Shown piece by piece: positions 8,280-16,370 of a stretch of 32,010 nucleotides of DNA. The stretch comes from UBA2020 sp964551435. GTDB taxonomy: Bacteria > Pseudomonadota > Alphaproteobacteria > Micavibrionales > UBA2020. The DNA is taken from the NCBI GenBank assembly GCA_964551435.1, contig CAZKBS010000019.1, positions 1 to 32,010 on the forward strand, written 5' to 3'. The position numbers and the translations under genes are program-made. Each line of letters begins with the position of its first letter. Position 1 is the first letter of the stretch. The notes under the pieces were generated by a model that was not told where the DNA came from, made no database searches, and was given only the letters and a program-made list of their open reading frames with translations.

Positions 8280-9269
8280 TTAAAACCATTTCAGCTTTCT
8301 GAAAATATACAACTGAATAACGGCGACGCACAAGCTGAGCGCGCAGACGGCCTGAAAGGCATAGGGTTTGGTCGCCGCCGGAATACCCTCGACGTTCATA
8401 CCTAGAAGGCCGGTGATATAGGTCAGCGGCATGAAAATCACGGTAATCATCGACAGCAGGTAAATGTTGCGGTTCAGGCGGGCGGACATGGCACTGTAAA
8501 TTTCGTCCTGTAAAATCTGGCTGCGCTCGCGCAGGGCATCAAGTTCCTCGAGGAAGCGCGTCAGGCGGTCAAGGCTGTCGTGCAGCGACCATTTGTCCGA
8601 CGGCGACAGCCACAGCTGGTCGGTTTTTTGCAAACGGCTGACGACATCGCGCAGCGGCGACAGGTGACGGCGGAACAGTGTTGCCTGTTTGCGCACCGAT
8701 GCCAGATCGCCGCGCAACGTCTGCGGCGGCTGGTCGGCGGAAATATCCTCAAGCGCGTCGATAGTGTCTTCAAGACTGTTGATGGTCGGCTCGATACCAT
8801 CGTCGATGCACATGCAGAGCATCGAAATAAACTCGCCGATTTTGCGCGGGCCGCGGTGTTGCTTCATGCGCTCGTCAAGATCGGAAATTGCGCGGGCCTT
8901 GCGGCGGCTGATGCTGATGATGCGGTGACCGCTCATCCACAGGCGGATGGATACCAGATCTTCCGGTTCCGGCCCCGGATTGTGATTGATGCCGCGTAAA
9001 ATCAGCAGCGTTCCCTGCTCGGCTTCTTCAAAGCGCGGGCGGGTTTCCTCGGCCAGCATGGATTTGACCAGCAGCGGCTCGAGCCCGATATCGTCGCGCA
9101 GGAATTTTTTGGCATCGCCATGGCGCCCGTTCAGGTGGATCCAGACAGGTGCTTCGGCCTCTGCAAGTGCGCTTTGCAGGTCACAGGACACGGCACCGCC
9201 TTTACCGTCCAGACGGTAGCAATGCAGCAGGAAATGGCTGGGGGCTGGGTTTGTGCGGGTGTCTTCCAT
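8280..9269 (-). CDS. zntB: CorA/ZntB family divalent metal transporter
   Basis: A 329-residue inner-membrane protein of the CorA superfamily, which moves divalent cations (Zn2+ in characterised ZntB, Mg2+ or Co2+ in CorA). A long cytoplasmic funnel domain rich in helices is followed by two C-terminal transmembrane helices. The signature ITGLLGMNVEGIP with the GMN triad lies after the first helix, and the protein ends in YIFRKLKWF, both typical of the ZntB branch. The frame is open up to 9422, but the conserved part begins after Met52 of that frame, and the upstream part overlaps the divergent gene's leader, so I place the start at 9269. It faces the acetyltransferase gene at 9388 across 118 nt. 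The metal cannot be assigned from sequence alone. Confidence 0.88.
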   Translation of the reverse strand: MEDTRTNPAPSHFLLHCYRLDGKGGAVSCDLQSALAEAEAPVWIHLNGRHGDAKKFLRDDIGLEPLLVKSMLAEETRPRFEEAEQGTLLILRGINHNPGPEPEDLVSIRLWMSGHRIISISRRKARAISDLDERMKQHRGPRKIGEFISMLCMCIDDGIEPTINSLEDTIDALEDISADQPPQTLRGDLASVRKQATLFRRHLSPLRDVVSRLQKTDQLWLSPSDKWSLHDSLDRLTRFLEELDALRERSQILQDEIYSAMSARLNRNIYLLSMITVIFMPLTYITGLLGMNVEGIPAATKPYAFQAVCALSLCVAVIQLYIFRKLKWF

Positions 9270-9387
9270 GCGCGAAAATCCGGCGGATTGTTTTACAGGC
9301 CAAGTATGGCTTTTTTCACGCGGCTTGAAAACCCCGCGGGGCGGGGGCACACTGGCAGCATGTTTTTTTGACGAAAGGTCTTCCCAT

Positions 9388-9918
9388 ATGACAACAGGCG
9401 ATAGCGGGGTTGTGATCCGCATAGCGACACACGCTGACGTGCCTGCACTTGAACATATCGCGCGCGGGATGGGGCAGGTGCATGAGACGGGATATTTCGC
9501 CCGCTGCCTGCAGGAACAGGCGCAAGGACGGCGGCAAATTTTTTTGGCGCTCGAGGGCGCGGCAGGGGCGGTGGCCGGCTATGTGCAGCTCAATGATTAT
9601 CCGCTGTATGCGCCTTTCCGCCGCTTCGGGATGCCGGAAATTCAGGACCTCAACGTCCTGCCCGATTACCGCCGGCGCGGTATCGGCGCACGGCTGGTCG
9701 CTTATTGTGAAGAGGTCGCGCGCGCGGCGGGAAAAGCGGAAATCGCGATCAGTGTTGGCCTGCATGCGTCCTTCGGGGCGGCGCAGCGGCTTTATGTCCG
9801 CGCGGGTTATGTGCCGGACGGTGCAGGCATCGCCTATGACGATGTGTCGGTGCGGGTGGGTGAAATGCGGCCCATCGACGACAATCTGACCCTGAAAATG
9901 ACCAAATCCCTCGTTTGA
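9388..9918 (+). CDS. GNAT family N-acetyltransferase
   Basis: A 176-residue acetyltransferase. VVIRIATHADVPALEHIA opens the GNAT fold, LNVLPDYRRRGIGARLVAYC (about 90-109) is the acetyl-CoA-binding motif with RRRGIG, and AAQRLYVRAGYVPDG is the typical C-terminal strand-helix-strand. A longer open frame reaches 9253, but ATG 9388 has GAAAGG 10 nt upstream and begins right before the domain. The segment GLHASFGAAQRLYVRAGY places Tyr near the usual catalytic position. It is divergent from the zntB-like gene. The substrate is unknown. Confidence 0.87.
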   Translation: MTTGDSGVVIRIATHADVPALEHIARGMGQVHETGYFARCLQEQAQGRRQIFLALEGAAGAVAGYVQLNDYPLYAPFRRFGMPEIQDLNVLPDYRRRGIGARLVAYCEEVARAAGKAEIAISVGLHASFGAAQRLYVRAGYVPDGAGIAYDDVSVRVGEMRPIDDNLTLKMTKSLV

Positions 9919-9999
9919 ACTATACGGCGGCAAGTTGCGCGGCAGCCGAAAGGTCTCTCCTGCCACTGTATGCGCCGGAAAACCTAGAAATACAACAAA

Positions 10000-10015
10000 T
10001 TAACCAAATCTTAAC
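10000..10015. promoter_or_regulatory. Full CtrA-type binding box
   Basis: TTAACCAAATCTTAAC matches the TTAA-N7-TTAAC consensus of the alphaproteobacterial cell-cycle regulator CtrA exactly. It lies 83 nt before the ATG at 10098 in an AT-rich stretch. A second inverted repeat overlaps it: ATCTTAA at 10008-10014 and TTAAGAT at 10020-10026. The match is seen directly. That CtrA binds here is inference, supported by the divL homologue in the same window. Confidence 0.55.
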
Positions 10016-10097
10016 GTATTTAAGATGTAATCGCGTACTATGTTTTTATTTTACGAAATATTTTTTTAAGTGACTCACTAAACGGGGGAATTTAATC

Positions 10098-10388
10098 ATG
10101 ACTGTCAAACAACATTTGCTTTTAATGCCGCACCGACTTTGCGAAACGCGCGCGGGTAATCTGGCGCATACCATCGGCCGGATTGTGTTCCGGCCCGGCC
10201 GTCCCATGCTGGTCGAGCATCTGGGCGGGCTTTATCTGGAACATGATTTGCTGACCGGCGGGGTCATGACGCCCGGGTATGGCGATGAATACAATATCAT
10301 TCACATGTTCGAAGCCGACCGCGCCTGCTGCATGGCGGATAGCTGCCGTGGCCGGCGGCCTGCGCGCTGGCGGCGCGGACGGGTGTAA
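10098..10388 (+). CDS. Hypothetical small protein behind a CtrA-type box
   Basis: A 96-residue protein that I do not recognise. It has no membrane segment or signal peptide. The first 75 residues look folded, with alternating hydrophobic positions (RIVFRPGRPMLVEHLGGLYL); then come ACCMADSC with three Cys and a strongly basic tail of about 12 residues with many Arg. The basic tail could bind nucleic acid (inference). The ATG is preceded by GGGGGAA, 7-8 nt away, a good ribosome-binding site. The AT-rich leader of about 180 nt carries a CtrA-type box. aat starts 64 nt after the stop, so cotranscription with aat is possible. Confidence 0.5.
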   Translation: MTVKQHLLLMPHRLCETRAGNLAHTIGRIVFRPGRPMLVEHLGGLYLEHDLLTGGVMTPGYGDEYNIIHMFEADRACCMADSCRGRRPARWRRGRV

Positions 10389-10452
10389 ATCCGTCTGCCG
10401 CCTGCGGCTCCGTCTGCGCTAGAATGGCGGGGGCAGAAAAAAGGGCAGGCGC

Positions 10453-11196
10453 GTGACAGACGACGACAGCGAACATCAGACAGACGACGAAGGCATCGCC
10501 TTGACGCCGGAGCTTTTGCTCGGTGCCTATGCGGCTGGCGTTTTTCCGATGGCGGAGGGGCGTCACGCCGAAGGTGTCGGCTGGTATGATCCGCCGCAGC
10601 GGGGCATTTTGCCGCTGGATGCACTGCATATTCCCGCGCGTTTGCGCCGCACGGTGCGCGCGCGGATATATGATGTGACGTTCGACCGTGATTTCGGTAC
10701 GGTTATCCGCGCCTGTGCCGATGCGCGGCGCGAAACATGGATCAATGATACGATCATAGATCTTTATGAGCAGACCCACCGCAGGGGTTTTGCGCATAGT
10801 GTCGAGGTGCGTGATGCGAAAACCGGCGATATCGTCGGTGGCCTTTACGGCATCGCCCTCGGCGGTGCGTTTTTCGGGGAAAGCATGTTTTCCCGTGCCC
10901 GCGATGCCAGCAAGGTCGGGTTTGTGCATCTGGCGGCGCGTTTGCGCGCGCGCGGCTTTGTGCTGTGGGATGCGCAGTTCGTGAACAATCATCTGCTGCA
11001 ATTCGGCTGTATTGAAATTCCGCGCACGGAATATCACAGGCGCTTGCAGGCGGCGCTCGCGTGCGTCGATGTCAGATTTATGCGTTATTCGGCAGCAGGG
11101 GTTTCCGCGGCATCATCAGGGGCGGCTTCGGACGAGAAGGTTTCCGATTTCGCCGACGTGACCGATTTTTTGCAGTCAATCACCCAAACGTCATAA
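10453..11196 (+). CDS. aat: Leucyl/phenylalanyl-tRNA-protein transferase
   Basis: Transfers Leu or Phe from tRNA to proteins with N-terminal Lys or Arg, marking them for ClpAP under the N-end rule. The 247-residue length is close to the family norm. Family segments appear in order: LTPELLLGAYAAGVFPMAE, WYDPPQRGILPL, RRETWINDTIIDLYEQTH, SVEVRDAKTGDIVGGLYGIA, GGAFFGESMFSRARDASKV and WDAQFVNNHLLQFGCIEIPR. The start is GTG with GGGCAGG upstream; no ATG lies in frame before the conserved region. The last residues, FLQSITQTS, match the usual alphaproteobacterial Aat end, so the reading frame is real to its stop, although it overlaps the convergent DUF2155 gene by 112 bp. Confidence 0.95.
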   Translation: MTDDDSEHQTDDEGIALTPELLLGAYAAGVFPMAEGRHAEGVGWYDPPQRGILPLDALHIPARLRRTVRARIYDVTFDRDFGTVIRACADARRETWINDTIIDLYEQTHRRGFAHSVEVRDAKTGDIVGGLYGIALGGAFFGESMFSRARDASKVGFVHLAARLRARGFVLWDAQFVNNHLLQFGCIEIPRTEYHRRLQAALACVDVRFMRYSAAGVSAASSGAASDEKVSDFADVTDFLQSITQTS

Positions 11197-11549
11197 ACGG
11201 GGTGGTCCATCGCCGACAGGGCGGGGTTCGATGAAAACATCCAGCCGCTGAACACCCATTTGGACTGATCTTCGTGGGGTTTGCGCTCCCAGATTTGCAA
11301 AAAGGCGGCGGCCTCGGGCTCCCCCACTGGCGGGGATTTGCGGCAGGCGCGCACCTTGATGAACAGCGATTTGCCGAACTGCACCGTCTTGTCGACCGGA
11401 ATGTCGAAGGTATGCGTGCGTGCCGACAGCTTGTCGATACTGCGCACGACCACGACGTTCATATCCTCCATCTCGCGCGCCTCTGCGGGCAGTGCGGATA
11501 TCGCCGCGCCGAAAAGGCAGAGCAGGCTAAAGAGGGCAGGGCGAAACAT
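11085..11549 (-). CDS. DUF2155 domain periplasmic protein
   Basis: A 154-residue exported protein. The signal peptide covers about residues 1-24, with a likely cut after AEA. The mature part carries the DUF2155 pattern: a start such as VVVVRSIDKLSARTHTFDIP, then LFIKVRACRKSPPVGEPEAA, LQIWERK, WVFSGWMFSSNPALSAMDHP and YDVWVIDCKK. Two conserved Cys (in RACRK and IDCKK) may form a disulfide. The biochemical role is unknown; the family is mostly alphaproteobacterial and its gene usually lies near NDUFA12 and aat, as here. It follows the mlaD-like gene by 21 nt on the same strand. The C-terminal Ala/Glu/Thr-rich tail of about 25 residues is coded in the region that overlaps the end of aat. Confidence 0.88.
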   Translation of the reverse strand: MFRPALFSLLCLFGAAISALPAEAREMEDMNVVVVRSIDKLSARTHTFDIPVDKTVQFGKSLFIKVRACRKSPPVGEPEAAAFLQIWERKPHEDQSKWVFSGWMFSSNPALSAMDHPVYDVWVIDCKKSVTSAKSETFSSEAAPDDAAETPAAE

Positions 11550-11570
11550 TACAGTGCGGTCTTTCCGGCC

Positions 11571-12068
11571 TTATGGCTGCTGCGGTGCGGTGTCTGCGGG
11601 GGCGGTGTCGCTGCCTTTTTTATCGTCTTTGGTCAGGCTGAAAATAACCTGGCCCAAAAGCTGTTCCAGCCCCGGCGTCGATTGGGTGTATTCAATGAAA
11701 TCGCCACTGGCGAGCATTTCTTCGTCTGCGCCCGGCTCCAGCGTCATGAATTTGCCATCGAGCAGACCTGCGCTGGCAATCACCGCCGCCGTATCGCGCG
11801 GCAGCTTGACGTTCTTGTCGATGTTGAGACGTACTTCGGCCTGATAGGTTTCGGGATCGAGCGAGAAGCCGGTCACGCGGCCGATTTTAACGCCGCTGAC
11901 CTTGACTGCGCTGCCGCTTTCAAGGCCATCGATTTTGCTGAAACGCGCTTTCAGCTCATACCCGTCCTTGTTGCCGATTTGTGCGGTCGTGTGAAAGAAA
12001 AAGGCGAAGCCTGCGGCAACAGCCAGCACGAGGGCGCCCATCGCGGTTTCGACAATATTTCTTTGCAT
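11571..12068 (-). CDS. mlaD: MlaD-family (MCE domain) phospholipid transport protein
   Basis: A 165-residue inner-membrane-anchored MCE protein. The N-terminal helix is about residues 7-26. The MCE domain follows, with YELKARFSKIDGLESGSAVK, VSGVKIGRVTGFSLDP and the LPRDTAAVIASAGLLDGKFM segment, then a helical end and a low-complexity Asp/Ala/Pro tail. In the Mla system the protein forms a hexamer that carries phospholipids across the periplasm with the MlaFE permease and MlaC. Those partners are not in this window, so function is by homology. The frame is open to 12155, but ATG 12068 has GGAG 6 nt upstream and begins right before the membrane helix. It lies 40 nt after the NDUFA12 gene. Confidence 0.88.
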   Translation of the reverse strand: MQRNIVETAMGALVLAVAAGFAFFFHTTAQIGNKDGYELKARFSKIDGLESGSAVKVSGVKIGRVTGFSLDPETYQAEVRLNIDKNVKLPRDTAAVIASAGLLDGKFMTLEPGADEEMLASGDFIEYTQSTPGLEQLLGQVIFSLTKDDKKGSDTAPADTAPQQP

Positions 12069-12108
12069 ATCAATCTCCGTATTTTTGTATCGCGGGTGGT
12101 TCTTGGTT

Positions 12109-12498
12109 TTATTCCGGCGGCTGCCACGCGCTGTAATCGGCGGTGCTGGCGGCACGCTGGCCCCCCATCAGAGCGTGACCCGGCGGGCGATAGGCATGTT
12201 CGGTGCCGGTCTGGTTGGGCAGGTGCGGCTTTTGCCATTCCTTGCGGTATTTGTTATCGGCCGCAGGTACGGCGTCCGTCTGGTGGTGCAGCCAGCCATG
12301 CCATTCCGCAGGAACCAGCGAGGCCTCGGCCTTGTCCTTGTAAATCACCCAGCGGCGTTCGCGTTTGGTGCCTTTGCGCGGCTTGCCACGGTAATAGACG
12401 TTACCCAGATGATCCTGCCCGACCTTCTGGCCGCGCATCAGGGTGTGGATCAGCATCTGCACGTTGGTGAGGACGCCAAATATGGAAATTTTTGCCAT
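12109..12498 (-). CDS. NADH:ubiquinone oxidoreductase accessory subunit NDUFA12 (17.2 kDa type)
   Basis: A 129-residue homologue of the mitochondrial complex I supernumerary subunit NDUFA12/B17.2. Among bacteria it is found mainly in alphaproteobacteria. Seen here: a short N-terminal helix region, VGQDHLGNVYYRGK with the DxxGNxYY pattern, RRWVIYKDKAEASLVPAEWH, WLHHQTDAVP and the Pro-rich end with HLPNQTGTEHAYRPPGHAL. It is expected to bind the peripheral arm of complex I on the cytoplasmic side. The frame stays open to 12693, but the homology begins at MAKISIFG, so the start is placed at 12498, preceded only by a weak purine-rich site. It heads a minus-strand set with mlaD and DUF2155, an order common in this class. 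Confidence 0.9.
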   Translation of the reverse strand: MAKISIFGVLTNVQMLIHTLMRGQKVGQDHLGNVYYRGKPRKGTKRERRWVIYKDKAEASLVPAEWHGWLHHQTDAVPAADNKYRKEWQKPHLPNQTGTEHAYRPPGHALMGGQRAASTADYSAWQPPE

Positions 12499-12607
12499 GC
12501 TTTGCTCGCTTCGCCGGATGTCGGCTGTTTCTGTGCCGGAATCCGGCAACTTGATCGCCCCCCAATATGCGGCATCACGGTAAAAGCGCAATGATTTTCT
12601 GTGTTTT

Positions 12608-15337
12608 TTGTCGGCGCTGGCGCCCAAATCGCCGCTTGAAGCCGCCGTATACCCTGTGCCACAGTGGCGCTGCTTCCGCATAGGGCGGAACAAAGCCGTT
12701 TATTTTACAGAAGGCAATCGTTTGCGTTTCGAACGCCGATATACCGCAGAAGGCGCCGACCCCTTCGACAGCCTGCGCTGGCAGACCCTGACGGATGCCG
12801 ATGGCGAAGCTTTCCGCCTACCCGCCGGCTGGGGCGTTGCCGCGCTGGAGGCTTTGCGCGGTGCTGGCGTTTTTGCCCTGCGCCCGCCGGTATCCGCGCT
12901 GCGCCCGCAGGCCGAAGGCAGTGTGCCCGAATGGCTGCGCGCCCATCAGGCAGAGGGGGCGCATGACCCTATCCCCGAAAATGATATGCGCGATGTGCTG
13001 CGCCGCGTGGCGGGGGGGCTCTGCCATGCCGCTTACCGCGCCGGATTGTTCGATGATGACAACGACGCCCGCATTTTTTTCGATGAACTGTGCCATGTGA
13101 TGCTGCACAGGATCGCGCTGCCCGAATTGCCGCTGCTGGCTGCCGCGGGGCTTGGCTGGGCTTATGGCCCCGCCTATGTCCGTGCCTATATACCGTCGGA
13201 GCGTATCGCGCCGCTGCCCGCCGGTTTTGAAACGCCGGACGTGCCGCATGCGGTGCTGGCCGTGACGCCGGAAATGCCAATTAAAGACATCGCGCGCCGT
13301 TTGCGTATTCACGCCGATATCCGCGCCCTCGACAATCCCGCGCCGCTGACCGCTGTGCTGCCCGCCGAACATGCCGAAGCGCTCGCCGTCATTGCCGCGC
13401 AGAGCGAAGATGAAATCGATGCGCTCGCGCGCCAGTTGGGCCGGACACTGATGCAGCAGGCGGCCGATGCCGTCATCGATGCCTGCGACCGCAGCGCGCT
13501 GCGCGGGTTTGATACCGCTTTCAATGGCAAACTGTCGCGCGTGGTCAAGGATATGCGCGCGGGCGGCGTGCCCGAAACGCTGCTGCGCCGCGCGATTGAT
13601 TTCGCCCAGCAGGGCGGCGAGGCGCTGGCCCTGCGCGGTGAAGACGATATCGATACCCCCGCCGCGCCGCCTGTGCAGGTCGTGCTGTCGGTGCCCGATG
13701 AATTCATCGAAACCGCCCTGACCGGTCACGGGTTTTTGCTGCGCGAAGCGGGCGAGGCTGTGCGCCATGCCGATGCGGATGCGCTGTGGTCGAACCTTGG
13801 CGAAGCGCTCTGGACATCGGGCCAGCCGCAATTCTTTTTCCGCGACAGCGCCGCCGCGCCTTATGGTGCTGCCGCAGGGCCATGGGCGCCCGCGCAGATG
13901 GCTGCGGCGCAGGCCCTGGTTTCCACCGCAGGGGTCGAAGCGCCCGGCGCCACGCTCAATCTTTCCGCGCTTGCGGCGCAGGCCGAAGGCGTTTTGATCG
14001 ACCATGACAAAACCATTCAGGCCGTACGCGTGATGGTGGCCGCGCTGGATGCGGCGCTGGACTTGCCGGGGCTATCTGCGGCCACGCGCGCGCGCCGCCC
14101 GCTCGTTATGGGCTGCAGCGGTCTTGCGGGGATATTGATGTCGGCAGGTGTTGCCTATGACAGTGATGCCGCGCGCACGCTGGGTGCGCAGGTAACGGCG
14201 CTGCTGTCGGGCGCGGCGCAGCTGGCCTCCGCCGAAATGGCGGACCGTCTGGGCGCTTATGACGATTATGCGGCAGAATCGCGCGAACGTCTTTCCGCCC
14301 TGCGCCGCCGGATGGAAGCGCTGGACGGCGCGCGCGGCGCGGCCAAAGGCGTCATGCGCCGCCTGCCGGTTTTGAATGCGGCATTGTCCCCCGATAAGCA
14401 CATGGAAACCGTCCTGCGCGATGTGTGGCAGCGTGCCTATGCCATCGGCAAGGAACAGGGTTTCCGCCATGCGCATCTGACGGGTTTTGCAACGCCCCTT
14501 GATATGCAGGCTTTGCTCGGGGTGACTTGCCGCGATATCGCGCCCGAAGCGGCCTGCGTGCGGTTTGAAGGATTTTTCGGCGATGGCGCCGACGGTGCGG
14601 CGCTGCTGTATGGCAAAAAACTCAATCCCGCGGTGCCGCGCGCGCTGAAGCGCCTTGGGTACAGCGCACGCCAGATAGATGATATTCATGCCTATGTCGT
14701 GGGGCACGGCACGCTTCTGGATGCGCCGGTCATCGACCACCGCGCGCTGAAAGCCAAGGGCATGTCGGAGGATATGATTGCCTCTGCCGAAACCCAGCTC
14801 GCCGCCGCGCAGGATTTGCGCTACGTGTTCAACCGCTGGACGCTGGGCGCAGGGGTCGAAGAACTGCCCGTCGGCGATGCCGAAGATATTCTCGCGGCGC
14901 TTGGCTTTTCCGATGACGATATCGATGCCGCCAGTCTGCATGCCTGCGGCGCGATGACCCTCGAAGGGGCGCCGCATCTGCTGCCGGAACATCTGGATGT
15001 GTTTGATTGCTTCATGCCCTCGGGCCTTGGCATCCGCCGCGTCGGCGCCGAGGCGCAAATCGCCATGCAGGCAGCGGTGGAGCCGTTTCTTTGCGGCGCT
15101 GTTCACGCGACGCTAGTGCTGGATCATCATGCCGGTATCGAAGACATGCAAAAATTGGTGCTGATGGCATGGGAGCGGGGCGTCAAACGCTTCGCCCTCT
15201 GGCGTGATGGCGCATCGCTGCTGCACAGTGCCGCAACCCTGCCGCAAAAATGGGAAACCTCCCTGTTTGCCGAGGAAGAGGAAGAACGCGGTATCCGCGC
15301 GCCTGCGCCGCGCAAACGCCGCAGCGCCCGTTCCTGA
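12608..15337 (+). CDS. NrdJ-like protein, degenerate class II ribonucleotide reductase homologue
   Basis: A 909-residue protein whose segments line up in order with long B12-dependent ribonucleotide reductases (NrdJ), as I recall that family. LRFERRYTAEGADPF (39-53) matches the NrdJ start; FFDELCHVMLHRIALPEL and GLGWAYGPAYV (157-191) match the FYDEL...NSPQWFNTGL-WAYG region; VPDEFIETAL to ALWTSGQPQFF (362-410), LIDHDKTIQAVRVM (463-476), GILMSAGVAYDSD (508-520), YVVGHGTLLDAPVIDH (696-711), FNRWTLG (741-747), GAMTLEGAPHLLPEHLDVFD (781-800) and the end QAAVEPFLCGAV...ALWRDGASL also match. The catalytic parts do not. The NPCSE loop is replaced by STAGVEAPG (439-447), PTGT by ATPLDM (628-633), and ANPCG by FMPSG (802-806). 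The GSGTG and first redox-Cys region after WAYG is missing or replaced. It is probably not a reductase; its role is unknown. The start is a TTG without a good ribosome-binding site; GTG 12656 and TTG 12722 are alternatives. Confidence 0.75.
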   Translation: MSALAPKSPLEAAVYPVPQWRCFRIGRNKAVYFTEGNRLRFERRYTAEGADPFDSLRWQTLTDADGEAFRLPAGWGVAALEALRGAGVFALRPPVSALRPQAEGSVPEWLRAHQAEGAHDPIPENDMRDVLRRVAGGLCHAAYRAGLFDDDNDARIFFDELCHVMLHRIALPELPLLAAAGLGWAYGPAYVRAYIPSERIAPLPAGFETPDVPHAVLAVTPEMPIKDIARRLRIHADIRALDNPAPLTAVLPAEHAEALAVIAAQSEDEIDALARQLGRTLMQQAADAVIDACDRSALRGFDTAFNGKLSRVVKDMRAGGVPETLLRRAIDFAQQGGEALALRGEDDIDTPAAPPVQVVLSVPDEFIETALTGHGFLLREAGEAVRHADADALWSNLGEALWTSGQPQFFFRDSAAAPYGAAAGPWAPAQMAAAQALVSTAGVEAPGATLNLSALAAQAEGVLIDHDKTIQAVRVMVAALDAALDLPGLSAATRARRPLVMGCSGLAGILMSAGVAYDSDAARTLGAQVTALLSGAAQLASAEMADRLGAYDDYAAESRERLSALRRRMEALDGARGAAKGVMRRLPVLNAALSPDKHMETVLRDVWQRAYAIGKEQGFRHAHLTGFATPLDMQALLGVTCRDIAPEAACVRFEGFFGDGADGAALLYGKKLNPAVPRALKRLGYSARQIDDIHAYVVGHGTLLDAPVIDHRALKAKGMSEDMIASAETQLAAAQDLRYVFNRWTLGAGVEELPVGDAEDILAALGFSDDDIDAASLHACGAMTLEGAPHLLPEHLDVFDCFMPSGLGIRRVGAEAQIAMQAAVEPFLCGAVHATLVLDHHAGIEDMQKLVLMAWERGVKRFALWRDGASLLHSAATLPQKWETSLFAEEEEERGIRAPAPRKRRSARS

Positions 15338-15408
15338 CCGACAGGGGTTTCAAAACGAACGAATAGCTTTTCTGACCTACGCCGTGGTTTGGCGCGGCGT
15401 GATTTTTA

Positions 15409-15876
15409 TTATTTGTGCGTATCTGGTGACAGCGGTCTGCGGCGCAAGTTGCGCGGCAGCGACAGTGTCGGGATATCACGCTCCGATCCTTCGACAATCG
15501 GGGCAATGAAAGCTTTTTGTTGTTGTACGGCGGCCGCGGCGATAGCGGATTCGATTTTTTGCGCGATATCGGCGTGTCCTGCGCTGCGCGCGGCAGAAGC
15601 CGCATCTTCGCCCTGATTATTTTGCGCCGACATGTCCACGCGGTGGCGCAGCAGCAGTCGCACGGTTTTCGCATGCCCTTCGCGCGCGGCGATGATCAGC
15701 GGGGTATCGTTATTCGTATGGCGCGCGTTTTTATGCGCGCCGCGGTGGATGAGGTCGGTGATTTTTTCATCCTCGCCAAATTCGGCGGCGCGTAGCAGCG
15801 CCTGATCCAGCATCTGCGGGGTCTGCTTGTTGTCGTTGGCGGCGGCAGCGTTAAAAACGGCTCCGAAATCCAGCAT
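15409..15876 (-). CDS. Ankyrin-repeat protein
   Basis: A 155-residue protein with ankyrin repeats and no signal peptide. LDQALLRAAEFGEDEKITDL (about 23-42), NNDTPLIIAAREGHAKTVRL (about 55-74) and NNQGEDAASAARSAGHADIA (about 86-105) keep the G-TPL--AA--GH---V--LL pattern; the first and last copies are less perfect. The C-terminus is basic and Pro/Arg-rich. Ankyrin repeats bind partner proteins; the partner cannot be read from sequence. It is convergent with the NrdJ-like gene, 71 nt away, without a visible terminator. Confidence 0.85.
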   Translation of the reverse strand: MLDFGAVFNAAAANDNKQTPQMLDQALLRAAEFGEDEKITDLIHRGAHKNARHTNNDTPLIIAAREGHAKTVRLLLRHRVDMSAQNNQGEDAASAARSAGHADIAQKIESAIAAAAVQQQKAFIAPIVEGSERDIPTLSLPRNLRRRPLSPDTHK

Positions 15877-16145
15877 GTCTTGTTCCTTCCGGGCGGGCGG
15901 GATTCGCCGCTGTTGGGGCTGCCCACACTATAAAGCCTTCCCGCAAACAATGCAAAAATATGAAAAACAAAAGGGATGCGAGGTCGCGCGGGGATATTTT
16001 TTCTAAAATTTCTTATTCTTATCAATTGTTTAAATAAAACCACCGCGCGCTAGCCAATCTTTAACCGCTGTTAGGATATCATTAATGAAGATATGACATT
16101 CTGTAGCTGTTACCAGAATCGGCCACAGAAAAAAGGAGACCGGAC
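15877..16145. other. Divergent intergenic region between ankyrin and 56-codon genes
   Basis: About 270 nt, AT-rich in its right half. I see no gene. The stretch TTTAACCGCTGTTAG at 16059-16073 contains a TTAACC half-site like that of CtrA, but the second half does not fit, so I do not call a box. It must carry the promoters of both flanking genes. Confidence 0.4.
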
Positions 16146-16316
16146 ATGGGTAAAGAAGGCAAATATTTCCCCGAAAGCGATGCGTGGGCCGCTACCATGC
16201 CGGATATTCGCGGTGACTTCAAAGAAGCCTTCCCGCGCCGTGCCGCCGCTGCCGAAACGCAGGTGGATGCCGAATACAAGAAATTCGCAAAGCTGGACCT
16301 CAGCAACGCCTTTTAA
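16146..16316 (+). CDS. Small acidic/basic protein of 56 residues, unknown
   Basis: A short open frame starting at an ATG with AAAAAGGAG about 8 nt upstream, a near-ideal ribosome-binding site, and ending in TAA. The protein begins MGKEGKYFPESDAWAATMPD and ends with FAKLDLSNAF. It has no membrane segment and no Cys, is rich in Ala, Lys and Glu, and is probably helical in the middle. Codon use fits the neighbours, with GC-rich third positions. A terminator hairpin follows 54 nt after the stop, so it looks like a monocistronic gene with its own promoter. I do not recognise it; a search in related genomes would show if it is conserved. Confidence 0.6.
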   Translation: MGKEGKYFPESDAWAATMPDIRGDFKEAFPRRAAAAETQVDAEYKKFAKLDLSNAF

Positions 16317-16370
16317 AACAGACCCGCGAAGCGGGCTCACAACATCACATAATAATATGATTGGATGAAC

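Noticed and set aside
12499..12693. N-terminal extension of the NDUFA12 gene
   Set aside because: Homology starts at MAKISIFG, and the extension would run into the divergent NrdJ-like gene.
9928..15460. Shared CAAGTTGCGCGGCAGC near 9932 and 15446 as a dispersed repeat
   Set aside because: Only about 16 GC-rich bases are shared and nothing around them matches, so chance is likely.
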